Positions 10,058-21,132 of a stretch of 64,000 nucleotides of DNA are shown here, piece by piece. Location: positions 155,648,249-155,712,248 of the forward strand of contig CM077149.1 in assembly GCA_039583875.1 (NCBI GenBank), in the 5' to 3' direction. Below the pieces are notes generated by a model. It ran no database searches, was not told the origin of the DNA, and was given only the letters and a program-made list of their open reading frames with translations. The position numbers and the translations under genes are program-made. The stretch comes from Platanthera guangdongensis. Lineage: Eukaryota > Streptophyta > Magnoliopsida > Asparagales > Orchidaceae. How positions within the stretch are numbered: the first letter of the stretch is position 1; each line of letters begins with the position of its first letter.

Positions 10058-11439
10058 ATGCAGAAACTAAGCCCAAATGCCATCCCATTCACTCCGGCGA
10101 TCTCCGCCGCCATCATTACCGAACGTCCGCCGCCGTATCTACCTCATCATCCCCCGCCTCCAATATTTCTCCACACTAATTACTTCTTCTACCCGCTCCC
10201 ATATATTTCTCGCACTGCTAATCCTTGTGCGTACAACTTAGGCTGCTACATTCCGGCCGCCGTACCTTGTCCTTCCCACCTCGCAGCCGCTGGGGAGCGG
10301 CGTAATCTCATGTGTCTCCCAGAGACGATAACGGCCACCTCGTCGAAGGAGGAAAAAGTTACGTCGCCCGCTTCGTCCGGTTCCGCTGCTCGAGGGCCAG
10401 CTGTGCGCGGCGGAGGCCACCGAGTTGGTCAGAGCTCTCCGCAGCGCTTCTGCTCACGCGTGTTTTGGATACCTAAATCTTCGTCGGCGCAGAAAAAGAA
10501 GCAACTGTCGGCGGCTGCGCGTATGCCGGCGCCGGATGATGAGCTAAACAGCGGTTCATGGAAAACAACAGTTATGCTTAAGAATATTCCGAACAAGTTC
10601 AGGTAGTAGCTAGGTAGCCGCCCGCGGGCATGCTCATGAATTGATAAATTATTACTGATCCAGCATGCATCTGAATATATCTCGATCCTCCCTCCAGTAA
10701 GCTGCAGTTACTGGACTTGCTCGACGAACACTGTCGGAAAGAGAATACAAAGCTGCTGCAGCAGCAAAATTCGGAGGCGGCGGCGGCGGCCGACGACTCA
10801 TCCACTCCTTCTGAGTTTGACTTTTTCTATCTCCCCATGGACTTTCAGTAAGTGGAACCCGACCCCATCCAGCCATTCATAAATTCATAAATTCGATGAG
10901 CTGGATATTATATTATATTGTATATATATGGTTGGTGTTATATATAAATAATTACAAAATATTATTGAAGCAGGAGCGGAAGCAACCTGGGCTATGCCTT
11001 CGTCAACTTCACGAGCGTAGCGGCGGCGAGGAAGCTGCACGGGGAGCTTCACCATAAGCCATGGAACGCGTACGGATCTCGGAAGGTCTGCGAGGTGACG
11101 CAGGCCAAGATACAGGCAAGCCCCCCTGCCGGGCCCGGCCCGGCCAATTTATTAATCATATCAGGCCGGGCTAGCTGCTTTATTTATTATTAATTAATTT
11201 CCAGCGTCCTGTTATATTAATAATATTATGATACAGTAGTGGCAGTAGTGGTGAATTAATTGAAGTTGCGCGTGCGGTGGCAGGGTTCGGATGGGCTACT
11301 GAAGCACTTCAAGGCCTCCATCTTCACATGTTCTTCGGAAAGCTATCTCCCCGTCTTCTTCAATCCCAGTCGTGATGGCTTTCGTCACACACAGGAGAGG
11401 CTAGTTGGAAAGCTGGTGTATCTGAAGAATGCTACCTAG
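10058..11439 (+). CDS. MEI2-like RNA-binding protein with C-terminal RRM only (MCT/OML6-7 type), four exons
   Basis: Exons by motif and splice sites are 10058-10602, 10698-10847, 10974-11115 and 11284-11439 (993 nt, 330 aa). The ATG at 10058 is the first after the TATA box. Residues 3-13 (KLSPNAIPFTP) match the PAM2 pattern L-x-x-x-A-x-x-F-x-P, which in other proteins binds the MLLE domain of poly(A)-binding protein. Residues 14-167 are Pro/Ser/Ala-rich and not recognised. The MEI2-type C-terminal RRM begins at about residue 170, with RNP2-like TVMLKNIPNK (171-180), FDFFYLPMDF, and RNP1-like GYAFVNF (238-244), and ends with YLPVFFNPSRDG. The two N-terminal RRMs of AML/TEL proteins are absent, which fits the short MCT class (a few hundred residues). 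It is probably an RNA-binding regulator, but the target is unknown. Introns 1 and 2 are GT-AG. Intron 3 (11116-11283) appears to start with GC. Confidence 0.85.
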
Positions 11440-12258
11440 CTATAGCCAGCTATCTATATAGTTGAAGAGGAAGCAGCAGCTACTAGCTTGAAGAAGAAGA
11501 AGAAGAAGATAAAATGAAGGGTTTTAGTTAGCTAGGGTATGGAATATTATATATTTGGTCCCGCACGTCTTTCTCACCTTCTATCTGTTCTTGATCGGAT
11601 CCCATGCTGCAGCAGCAGCAGCTTCGACGACGACGATGGATGGATAGAGAGAGAGATAGATAGATGAAAACATTTATTAGATTACTACTAGCGCTAGCTA
11701 GCTAGCAGCTTCTTCTTGTTCTTCAATGTATGATCCGCAGGCCTGCGCGCGTGGATGACAGACAATTGCAGCTCTACTAAATATTATTAATTAGCTTCAT
11801 TATTTACCTAATCTATTTATTTAATGTATTTTTTTTCTTTATTTTTCTTTAAATTAAGTGGAATATAATATATATGTTGTCGATCTGTGATGTGGAATTG
11901 TGGATGGAAACTACTTTAATTTCTAGTCTCTCTTTTCGTCAAAAACAAAGCAAAAAAATTAAGAATTTTGTCAAACATATATTTTACCTTACAAATAAAA
12001 TCTCAGGTAAGGACTAGCCGGTATGTTAAACAAATTAGGTTAGGGTGGCCTGCATATATAAATGACACACCGGGCAAGGACTAGCCAGTGTTCTGTATTG
12101 ATGCACGCAAAAGTTTATTACAAGAGATAAGAGAGAGCGGGCGGGGTGCGTGTGGTGGTCCTGGTGGAGGAGCTACCTAGCTAGCTAACTAGGGGGAAAG
12201 GAAAGCCCGAAAGGACAGGAGAAAAGGCTGCAGCGAGCCTTCTTATCAGAGAGAGTGA

Positions 12259-12303
<45 letters not shown>

Positions 12304-13011
12304 CCACAGGTCACCGCGCGGAGTTCTTTTCTTGGCATTTACCGGCCGGCCGGCTGTCATCGTTCTGCAGCCTTATCATCCATTCATGCCTAAAGAAGTC
12401 TGTGTCTGGGCCGATAATATATTTTGGACGCATTCTCTACTTTCGGCTTCCCACTTTCTATAATAACAAGAATGTTTCATGTTTGGAATAGGAGAAGCGC
12501 CTGCGCCTACCATTCTTGTTCAATCTTCCCCCCCTGCTTTTGGATATCCAGGCGGGCAGGCAGGCAGCTCTCTGCAGGCTTCAAACGTAGAGTAGCAGGT
12601 CTCGATCTGCAGGCTTCTCATCTCCCCCTTTACTTATTTTGTCTTTCATTTTCATCTTTTTTCTCCAGCTTCTTCCTCCGCTTATTTCGTCTTATTATAT
12701 TACAAGGAGAAACCCCCCCACTTCTGACTTCCGAGGACTCCACAACGGTTGCCCATAAAACAACACATGGTTAAACCCCATAATAAAATAAATAAAATGG
12801 ATAAAATCTATCCGCACAACTTTTCCATTTCCTTCAAGGGTGAAGAATAGAAGCAGCAATACCCGCAGCAGCTTTCAAGAAGCATTCTCCAAAACAACTT
12901 AACAGCTCACTAAACTAAGTATTTTTATTTGCCATGGTCCATGGTCGCACTCTAGATTCTGGACATTGGTTGGTCTTCTACTTGCAGTCGGAAGCTGGAC
13001 CAGCACGTCTT
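11440..13011. other. Downstream region of the MEI2-like gene; no gene recognised
   Basis: The first 100 bases are the likely 3' untranslated region with a GAA run (about 11494-11508). The rest is AT-rich with CTAGCTAG runs, a repeated AAGGACTAGCC (12006, 12076) and a GA microsatellite. The short open frames here (60-116 codons) have no recognisable domain and lack coding character. Confidence 0.5.
12262..12297. repeat. (GA)n microsatellite
   Basis: An almost uninterrupted GA dinucleotide run of about 36 bp. It produces the artefactual Arg-Glu repeat in the overlapping short frame. Confidence 0.9.
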
Positions 13012-13291
13012 TGTGAAAAATGACAAATCTCGACATGCTCAAATCTCTCATATCTGCCACCTGGAGATTAGATTAAGAAGCACTTTTATTAAACATTAAG
13101 ACTATTAAATGTAAACTCTTTTGTCCCAACTGTTTTCTTCCTCATCAATCCTCATGTATCCGTTGCACTCCTCCTATAAAAGCGTGTACCTATATAACTT
13201 TTAAATTAATAAAATGAAGTGAGTAAAATGGTTAACATTCCTCTTTGTGATACTTAATAAAAATCCATTGTGTTCTGTTCATTTTCTATCA
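13012..13291 (+). repeat. Decayed copia 5' LTR (end certain, start approximate), probably of copia-B
   Basis: The right end is set by TTTTCTATCA at 13291 followed at once by a primer-binding site. A TATA-like CCTATAAAAG (about 13174-13183) lies 110 bp before it, as expected in a short copia LTR. A TG at 13016 (TGTGAAAAATGACAAATC) is a plausible start, giving about 280 bp, but I could not confirm it against a second copy. Confidence 0.5.
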
Positions 13292-13292
13292 G

Positions 13293-13304
13293 TGGTATTA
13301 GAGC
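13293..13304 (+). other. Primer-binding site (initiator Met-tRNA type), one mismatch
   Basis: TGGTATTAGAGC differs at one base (C to T) from TGGTATCAGAGC, the usual copia primer site complementary to the 3' end of initiator tRNA-Met. It directly follows the LTR end, so minus-strand synthesis of a plus-oriented copia element would begin here. Confidence 0.65.
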
Positions 13305-13329
13305 ACTTCTATCCTTCATGTGTGTTAGT

Positions 13330-14290
13330 GCTTGAATCATTTGCGTGACCATCAAGTTTGGAATGCCCTCCCCGTTGCCCCCAGCAGGGGTATTTATAGG
13401 CGAAACCCTAAATCCCCGACTACGGGTTTGGATGCCTATCGGATCCTAACCGACCCGTTAATGAGCCCATTAACACTTAAATAAATATATACCTCAACAA
13501 TCTCTTCCTATATTGTATATAAGTGTTAGCATAAGAAAAAGAGCTACTTATCCAATAGTTAATAATGACCAAATAAAAGAGTTTTTCCAGAAATATAAAT
13601 ATGAGTTTTAGATAATAAAATGCTAAACTCAAACCAAATGTTCCAAACATGAAATAAAGCAAAAAACTGGAAAGCTCAAACTGATAATTAATCTAGGCGA
13701 ATAACAGATCATCATCATCTGGGTCAAAATCAACTCTCTCCTCCAATCTCCATTTTGCCTGCAAACAATTACAACAAGAATGTCATGAGATAAATCTCTA
13801 TGAATTCAAACATTTGCAGAAATAAAGTGATTAGTTCTAACAGCGGGTGAACTTAATACTCTAACTGGGAGGAAAGAATCCCAAAACAACATCTCTATCT
13901 AATTTACACAAAATTAGATAAATTGATTTCATAGAATCAAAACATGTTCCTTCGATTATTAAGATTATTATTAATATTCCACAATTGTGCTATATCATCA
14001 AGTTTGGAATGATACAACAAGCTGTGACTATTATATCATCAAGTTTGGAATGATATAATTAATAATCATAATATCAGGTCACATATCAGCAACTTCAGTA
14101 TTTCTTTTTGGAATGATACCCAATTGAACCTTTGACAAAGAATAATTACGTAAGTCATCAAGTTTGGAATGACTGGCAACTATCTCACCTCTAGCTTTCA
14201 TCAGATAACATCTGAAATACTTTAGTGTGCTCAACGTAGATGCTTGAATGTAAGCAGACAACAGTTCTTAAATTTAAAACATAAGATAGG
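13330..14290 (-). repeat. copia-A 3' LTR-like region with repeated CATTCCAAACTTGATG
   Basis: This gene-free stretch follows the RNase H end of copia-A. On the minus strand it carries a TATA box CCTATAAATA (13391-13400) followed by a short leader. On the plus strand CATCAAGTTTGGAATG occurs four times, at 13350-13365, 13996-14011, 14037-14052 and 14156-14171. The exact LTR ends could not be fixed because no second copy is present. Confidence 0.55.
13391..13400 (-). promoter_or_regulatory. TATA box in the copia-A 3' LTR
   Basis: The minus strand reads CCTATAAATA, a good plant TATA box. It would drive transcription leftwards, out of the element and towards the 3' side of the MEI2-like gene. Confidence 0.5.
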
Positions 14291-14299
14291 TATTAAGTC

Positions 14300-16270
14300 C
14301 TAAATGGACGTTAATCCCATCTTCCCCGATGTTTTAGATGTGAGAACCTTACATAAGCCCTTTGTAAGGACATCTGCTACATTATCTTTTGATCTCACGT
14401 CCAATAGAGAGATTATCCCCTGACTGGTGAGATAGGTCAACCAGGCCTGTTTCATCCTTAATTGCCTTCGCTTTCCATTGAACAACGTATTTGTAGCAAT
14501 GGTGTTTGTGGCTTGATTGTCACAATAAATCGAAATAGAGTTCATTTTTAGACTCGTCATTGGAATGTCCAATATCATATCTCTTATCCACTCTGCTTCT
14601 TCTCCAGCTCAAGAGAGAGCATAGAGTTCCGATTCCATAGAGGATAGTACAATACACGTTTGCCTCTTAGACTTCCAAGCTACTGCAACTCCTCCTAGTG
14701 TAAACACAAAACCACTAGTGGATCGACAATCAGCTATTTCCGAGCACCAAGATGCGTCGGAATACCCTTCAAGCACTGGAGGATGCCCACTGTAACATAA
14801 AACATACTTCTCAGTATACTTTAAGTATCTTATTAGCCTGTCTAAGACATCCCAGTGGTCCTTCCCAGGGTTACTGGTGAATCTACTCAACATGCCGACC
14901 GTAAAGGCTATGTCAGGTCTAGTGCAGGTAGTAGCGTACATGAGACTTCCTATGAGTTTGGAATAATCCAACTGTCTAATAGCTGAACCTTCATTCGTTT
15001 CAGTCTACTGTTATAATCGTATGGAGTCTCAACCTTTTTGCTCTTATCGTAATCCCACTTTTCCAGTAGATTCCTAATGTAGTGACTCTGACTCATAATA
15101 ATACCCTTTTTTATGAAGTTCACTTCCATTCCTAGGATAGTTTTCACCTCACCTAGGTCTTTCATGCTAAATTGTGCCGTCAAGGCAACTTTCACGTCTT
15201 TCACCTCAGACTGATCAGTGCTCAAAATTAGCATGTCATCAACGTACAAACATATAATGACTACTTTATTTGCACTTGTTCTTACGTACAGACATTTATC
15301 TGATAGACTGGATTTGAAACCCAAGTATTTTACACAGGTGTTAAATTTTTCATGCCACATTTTAGGTGCTTGTTTCAATCTGTATAGTGACTTAATCAAC
15401 TTACAGACCTTATTTTCTAGATCTTATATGACAAACCCTTCAGGCTGGTGCATGTAGATCTCCTCAGTCAGATCTCCATTCAGAAATGCAGTCTTGACAT
15501 TCATCTGATGAACAGTGTAGTGTTCAATTGATGCTAGTGCGAGAAGAATCCTAATTGTCGCATAGTGACATACAGTTGAGTATATATCAAAGTAGTCTAC
15601 ACCACTCACTTGAGTGAAGCCTTTGACAACTAGACGTGCTTTGTATTTTGCGATACTCCCGTCAAGACAACTTTCACGTCTTTCACCTCAAACTAATCAG
15701 TGCCCAGAATTAGCATGTCGTCAACGTACAAGCATATGATGAATACTTTATTTGCACTTGTTCTTACGTACAGACATTTATCTGATAGACTGGATTTGAA
15801 ACCCAAGCCTTTTACACATGTGTCAAATTTTTCATGCCACATTTTAGGTGCTTGTTTCAATCCGTATAATGACTTAATTAACTTACAGAGCTTATTTTCT
15901 AGACCTTATATGACAAACCCTTCAGGCTGGTGCATGTAGATCTCCTCAGTCAGATCTACATTCAGAAATGCAGTCTTGACATTCATCTGATGAACAGTGT
16001 AGTGTTCAATAGATGCTAGTGCGAGAAGAATCCTAATTGTTGTATAGTGACATACAGTTGAGTATATATCAAAGTAGTCTACACCACTCACTTGAGTGAA
16101 GCCTTTGGCAACTAGACGTGCTTTGTATTTTGCGATACTCCCATCAGGATTTAGCTTCTTCCTCAGAACCCACTTATTGCCAATGATTTTAGCCCCTTTG
16201 GGCAAATCGACCAAAGTCCATGTGTTGTTCTGCATGAGAGAGTTCATCTCTTCGTCTATGGCTTCTTTCT
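14300..16270 (-). pseudogene. copia-A reverse transcriptase and RNase H, with internal duplication
   Basis: RT starts at about 16247 (NTWTLVDLPKGAKIIGNKWV, KARLVAKGFTQ) and has the LYVDDML active-site box, which is present twice because of the duplication. RNase H occupies about 14970-14300, with [10 protein letters not shown] and the end DVLTKGL. The catalytic QMDVKTAF block reads QMNVKTAF in both copies, so the first active-site Asp is lost. A TAA follows GFVI in both copies, and further stops and frame changes lie near 14608 and 14950. The region cannot encode a working polymerase. Confidence 0.85.
15179..16142. repeat. Tandem duplication of 482 bp inside copia-A RT
   Basis: The segment 15179-15660 is repeated at 15661-16142. 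For example, the stretch at 15181 (CAAGGCAACTTTCACGTC) recurs at 15663 with one change, and the YVDD region and the GFVI stop occur in both. The two copies differ at only a few percent of sites by eye. The period of 482 is not a multiple of three, so the duplication also shifts the frame. Confidence 0.9.
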
Positions 16271-16289
16271 ATAATAGAGAGTCTCTAGA

Positions 16290-17803
16290 TCACATCGCTT
16301 CCTTATAAGTGGATGGATCAGCTTCAACTTGGTAAGTCACGAAGTCTGTACCAAGGCTTTTAGGCATTTTCTCTCTACTAGATAGCCTTCTGATATCTAA
16401 ACCACTCATGTCTACATACTCAGTGTCAGAGTTACGTTGTCTTGGCTCAACTAAAGGCTCAGTACTAGTAGCTGGCAGACCTGGCAGTGTCAGGTTCTTA
16501 TCCTTAAGGAACTTATCCTCAAAGAAGACAGCGTCTCTTGATTCTATTATAGTATTAATGGAGAGATCCAGAAACCTGTCTGCAACTTTATCATCTGCAC
16601 ATCCTAGGTAGACGCAGGTATTAGTCCTGAGTCCAATCTTAGCTCTTCTAGAGTCTGGTATCCTAACATAAGCGATACAGTCCCAGATCTTAAGATTGTC
16701 AAATCTAGGAGGTCTCTTAAACCAAAGCTCATATGGTGTCTTAGTCAACTTTGCATGAGGAACTTTATTAAGAATATGATTTGACGTGAGGACGGCTTCA
16801 CCCCAATAGGCCGCAGACATGCCAGCAGTCAGCAACATAGAATTCAACATTTCTGTTAAAGTTCTGTTTTTTCCTTTCTGCGATGCCATTGGATTGTGGG
16901 GAATATGGAGCGGTGGTTTCAGGGATTATGCCATTGCTGGCAGGAAAATCTTTGAACTCCCCCGAGACGTATTCGCCTCCTCTATCACTTCTTAGCCTTT
17001 TTATTTTCATGTCAAGTTGATTTTCAACCCTATTTTTGAAAATATGAAATTTTTCAAAAGCTTCATCTTTGGATTTAAGAAGGTAAATGTGGCTAAATCT
17101 AGAGTAATCATCGATAAATATTATCAGGTACTTCCGACCTCCTCTTGTGACAAAGCTTTTGTAGTCATAAATATCGGAATGTATTAACTCTAGCAATTGT
17201 GTGCTCCTAAAAACCAGACTAAAAGGTGTTCTAGTTATCTTAGTTTGAGCACAAATTTCACATTTTTCAAATTTTGTTTTTGTGTCGAGGGGTATGTTGT
17301 GAGTTCTAGCTAGCAGAAGATGTTTTCTATAATTGACGTGTCCTAGTCTTGCATGTAAAGTCTTAGGATCTATCAGATTAGAGCTAACCTGATTTACTAT
17401 TTCGTTTGCTAGACTCAACCTATACATCCCGTTAACGACATATGCGCAACCAAAGTAATGTGAGTGAACCATTAGAGTTACCCGACCACCACTAATGTTA
17501 AAAGACATACCCGCATCGCACAACAGACTAATCAAAATTAAATTAGCAGCTAATGTCGGTATAAATTTAACATTTTTCAAAGTTAGAGTCTTACCTGAAT
17601 AGAGAGTCAGGGTAGCGTTGTCGACCTTCAGCACGTCAGCTACAGTTCCATTCGCAACAGTGATAGTCTCTTCCACCTCTTTTGCATCCTCCAGAAGCTT
17701 TGGATTGTGGCAGACGTGGCAGGTAGCACCTGAGTCGAGCCACCACTCTGAACTGGCCGTCCCGTTACCGACCATGACAACAAAGTCGGTAGGCGCAGTC
17801 TAA
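16290..17803 (-). pseudogene. copia-A protease and integrase, frameshifted
   Basis: From about 17775 leftwards come the protease block (WWLDSGATCHVC), the GAG-pre-integrase zinc motif (LHARLGHVNY...CEICAQTK) and the integrase core with IFIDDYSRFSHIYLL and LRSDRGGEYVSGEF. A frameshift at about 16860-16890 moves the frame. The continuation to 16290 carries the C-terminal part (LGCADDKVADRFLDL). Asp residues of the integrase triad are visible. Confidence 0.85.
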
Positions 17804-18648
17804 TAAACCATGTTGGCTTGATTATCAGTCCTTAGTGTGCTGGATTCGCCCTATTTGGGCTCTCGGCACTCGGAAGCGCAGTGACCCCACTTATTGCAGT
17901 TGTAGCACTTGCCTTTGAATTTCTTCTTTATCTGTTTGCTGGCGGCAGCAACTGCGGGTGCACTGGTCGGTGGGCGAGTCTTTCCAGTCTTAGGCTTCCG
18001 CTTAGGATGTGTGATCATGTTAGAGTAGAGGACTGCTTGCTGATCGTCTCTATAGCGTGCATAGTCCGGTTCTCATCCTCAATGCAGATGAAGCGCTTGA
18101 GGTCTTTAAGACTTACCTGCGCCTTCTTCCGGTACATCTCAGTCTTGAAGGAATATCAGGCCATGGGCAATTTGAAAATGATCGACCCTACAACAAATCC
18201 ATCTGACAGAGGGTTGTTCTCACTGTTGAGCTTGTCCACCAGATTTTCGAACTCAGCAACCTATGGCAGGATTTCCCTTTCCTCAGTGAAGGTGAATGCC
18301 ATAAACTTGTCCACCAGGTGCGTCTTGGACATGTTCTCCTCCTCCTTGAACTGCTCCTCTAAGGCTTCCCAGATCTCCTTGGCCCTTTTCATCTTGCTGT
18401 ACGTCTCTGCAAGCCTGTTGGAGAGGCAATTCAGGATGTAGTATCTGCAGAAGTGTTCGTCGTTGACCCATTGATCTTCATCTTCGCTTCCTTTGAATTC
18501 TTCAAAAACAGTCTGCACTGTGTAGAAGATGTTTAGGTATTTCATACCAAACTACATGTTCCTCTTCCAGGCACTGTACTCGGCATTGAAGAATTTCTCC
18601 AGCTTGATCATCGACACAAAAGACGACAGATTGTTTGCTTTCGACATT
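17804..18648 (-). pseudogene. copia-A gag with CCHC zinc knuckle
   Basis: A CAT at 18646-18648 gives a minus-strand ATG followed by SKANNLSSF, a typical copia gag opening. The UBN2-like capsid part follows (EDQWVNDEHFCRYYILNCLSN, about 18490-18420). An intact CX2CX4HX4C knuckle, CYNCNKWGHCASEC, is encoded at about 17872-17913. Several stops and frame changes interrupt it. Gag would form the shell of the virus-like particle and bind the RNA. Confidence 0.75.
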
Positions 18649-19551
18649 GTGAGTTCCTACCAAATGACTTGGAGCGCCACTAGCAACCTAGAACAAGTGT
18701 AGTAAAAAAAGAAAGAAATCACCTGAGCGAGGCGACGACAGTCTTCAGATCCAATCCAAGGAAATTTTGTTCTGCTCCTCTGATGAACGTGAACGTCGCA
18801 CAGTAAATCTCGATCAGCAAACTTTCACAGAAGCACAAAAGCACTCCCCGATGATGACCACAATCTCAATTCCAATCAACAAAAAGATGTAGAGAGGACC
18901 AATCCACTGCAGATCTGAAGAGAAGCAACCAATGATCGATCTGGAGAGCGGCTGCACACGAGAGGGATGAACTGTGATCTTAATCCACAGTAGATCTGGA
19001 ATTCCTGATCTACACAAAAGATTTCTTGTGACCTGAAGATACGCAACTGCAGGCGGCTGTACAGAAGTTCTTGATCGAAGACGACGACAGAAAAAACTGC
19101 GATCCAGAGCGGCACACGATGGTTTTCCCGATCGCTGGAGGTGACAGTAGGCGCCGATCTTCCGAGACGGCGCAGTCAATCGTCGTTGGGAGCAGAACAA
19201 TCAGGAGCGGTGGCTCCACCTTCGCGATCGGCTCCTGCGGCGTCTCGCGATTTCGCACAGGAGCGGCGTGAAAATTGGACGGCGGCGCGATGGCGGATCG
19301 ATTTCCTCCAGGCGGCTCCTCCAGGCGGCGAGGAAACACCGAGAATCGGGAGCGCCTCCTTCGATCGACTAGGGCGACAGCGATTTCGTGATCGGCTAAG
19401 GCGATGCAGAGGAATCACGATCTACCTCCGGGAGGCGAGATGGTCACGGGAGTGGCTAGGGCAAACAAAACACTTCGAGAATATTATATGGTCACGTGAG
19501 AGGCCAGCGCCTCCTTCGACTAGGACTTATTCATCCTTTACATTTACATCC
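18649..19551. other. Leader-like region between copia-A gag and copia-B gag
   Basis: This is a GC-richer stretch with short open frames on both strands and no recognised domain. It probably combines the remnant 5' untranslated or LTR region of copia-A (left part) with the leader of copia-B (right part, ending at the ATG at 19552). No primer site or LTR boundary was found in it. Confidence 0.4.
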
Positions 19552-20259
19552 ATGGCCTCATCAACTACCACATCTGCACCTCTCTATACCCACTCAATCA
19601 TTCCTATTTTCAATGGAGAATTATATGATTTTTGGAGTGATAAAATGAAGACTTTAATAAGGTCTCAAGATCTATGGAACATTGTTAAAGAAGGCCCACA
19701 ACCAGATGGTAAAGTTGCTGCAACTGATAAAATCACCTACAACAAAGAAGAACTGCAAAAAGATTCCCTTGCTCTTCATCTTATCCAACAAGGCATTGCA
19801 TCAACTATCTACCTCAGGATAATGGGATCAAATTCAGCAAAAGAGGCGTGGCAAAGACTCGAAGCTGAGGACAAAAGATCTCGAAAGGTAATCAAACTCA
19901 AACTATACTCTCTAAGATCCAACTTCGATCAAGTCACCATGACTGAAAGTGAAACTGTGCAAGAATTTTTCGCCAAAGTGATTAGCATTGTAAATCAGAT
20001 AAGAATCCTAGGGGGAGTAATAGAAGAGCAACAGATTGTTGAGAAGGTCCTGAGGTCACTTCCAAATACACACAAACACATTGTCTCAGACATATTAGAA
20101 GCCCACAATCTTGAAAACCTTACCGTCATTGATATCATGGCCTCCCTGCAAACCCATCAAGATCTACTAAACCATGATGAACCAATACTAGAAAAAGCCT
20201 TTCAAACCCAGATCCATCTTCCAAAGAAACACGATCAAGAAAAAAGAAGAAAAAAATGA
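19552..20259 (+). CDS. copia-B gag (UBN2-like), plus strand
   Basis: An ATG at 19552 (MASSTTTSAPLYTHSIIPIF) opens 235 codons to a TGA at 20259. The frame is also open upstream, but the capsid domain begins here. It shows the usual copia gag features: FNGELYDFWSDKMKT near residue 25, a helical UBN2-like core with EAWQRLEAE and LRSNFDQVTMTESETVQEFF, then LPNTHKHIVSDI. A basic tail rich in Lys ends the frame. The zinc knuckle lies downstream in a shifted frame (20303 onwards). Confidence 0.8.
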   Translation: MASSTTTSAPLYTHSIIPIFNGELYDFWSDKMKTLIRSQDLWNIVKEGPQPDGKVAATDKITYNKEELQKDSLALHLIQQGIASTIYLRIMGSNSAKEAWQRLEAEDKRSRKVIKLKLYSLRSNFDQVTMTESETVQEFFAKVISIVNQIRILGGVIEEQQIVEKVLRSLPNTHKHIVSDILEAHNLENLTVIDIMASLQTHQDLLNHDEPILEKAFQTQIHLPKKHDQEKRRKK

Positions 20260-20665
20260 TACAAGAATAGACAACACAAACAACCAAAATCAGCAAAACT
20301 ACATGCACTTTAGCAGTAATCCCAAATGCATCATCTATAAGAAACAGAATCATGAATCAAAGGACTGTTTCTGGAGATGCAAGCTGTGCAGGATTCCAAA
20401 CCATTCTGCTGACCGCTACTGGCATAAAGGAAAAGAAGAAGTAAAAGTCACAGAAACCCAACCAGAAGAGTTTTTATTTACCTGTTACACACCTGACGGG
20501 TTAATATATCCATCCTTATGGTGTATTGACAGCGGGTGCTCCAACCACATGGTGAATAGACTACTTCACAAATCTTGATGACAATTGGAAATCTGAAGTA
20601 GTTCTAGGTGATGGAAAAAAGAAGAAAATAAAAGGGAAAGATACCATTTCTGTAATCACACCTCA
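20260..20665 (+). pseudogene. copia-B zinc knuckle and protease start, cut by Tat-1
   Basis: The frame at 20303-20578 holds a degenerate zinc knuckle (CIIYKKQNHESKDC, with the second Cys replaced by Tyr), a second CKLCRIPNH motif and the protease block CIDSGCSNHMV. The frame is lost after 20578. The element is interrupted at 20666 by the Tat-1 LTR. The remaining pol of copia-B is not seen in the window. Confidence 0.7.
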
Positions 20666-20936
20666 TGTTGAAACCAAAAACTTGGTCTCTCGTGGAGTTC
20701 GGGGTCCCAAGAAATGGGTGACCTCACACTTACTACACTCAGGAGAACGTCACAGGTCAAAGGATCAAGAAGCTAGGAACAGACCCTCGGCTCTAGCGCG
20801 GAGGTCCCACCTCACACCAGAAAGACCTTGGAAATCTCCCCCTCCCTAGCCAATGCTGATCTAGGTGCCTTGGAGGAAGAAAACAAAAGGATTTTTATGG
20901 CTCAGAAGCAATGCCCTCCAAGGCACCCTCAAGAGT

Positions 20937-20946
20937 CTATTTATAG
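20937..20946 (-). promoter_or_regulatory. TATA box of the Tat-1 LTR
   Basis: The minus strand reads CTATAAATAG, at the place equivalent to the TATA boxes of the two Tat-2 LTRs. Confidence 0.6.
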
Positions 20947-21132
20947 TTTTCTCAAGACTAGGGGCCAAAAGGTCAGCAACACCCCAAGGAAAAATAGGCC
21001 TTGGGCCAATAGAAAACATCCACACCGGGGGGTAAAGAGGTAATTCCACCCTTGGGGGTATAATGGTAAAAGCCTGCCCCCTAACCCCCCGCACACCCGA
21101 GGCGAACGGGTAAACCCCGCGGGGAACCAAAA

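Larger units (their letters stand above)
13330..18650 (-). mobile_element. copia-A: decayed Ty1/copia element, minus strand
   Basis: In minus orientation the order is gag (18648 to about 17830), protease-integrase (17775 to 16290), RT-RNase H (16247 to 14300) and a 3' LTR-like region (about 14290 to 13330). This is the copia order, with integrase before RT. It has many stops, a frameshift in integrase and a 482-bp tandem duplication in RT. No convincing 5' LTR is seen to the right of gag. It lies between the copia-B primer site (13304) and the copia-B gag (19552), so it probably inserted into the leader of that element. Confidence 0.75.

Noticed and set aside
12255..12774. Two overlapping plus-strand frames downstream of the MEI2-like gene
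   Set aside because: One starts in a GA microsatellite; neither has a domain or coding composition.
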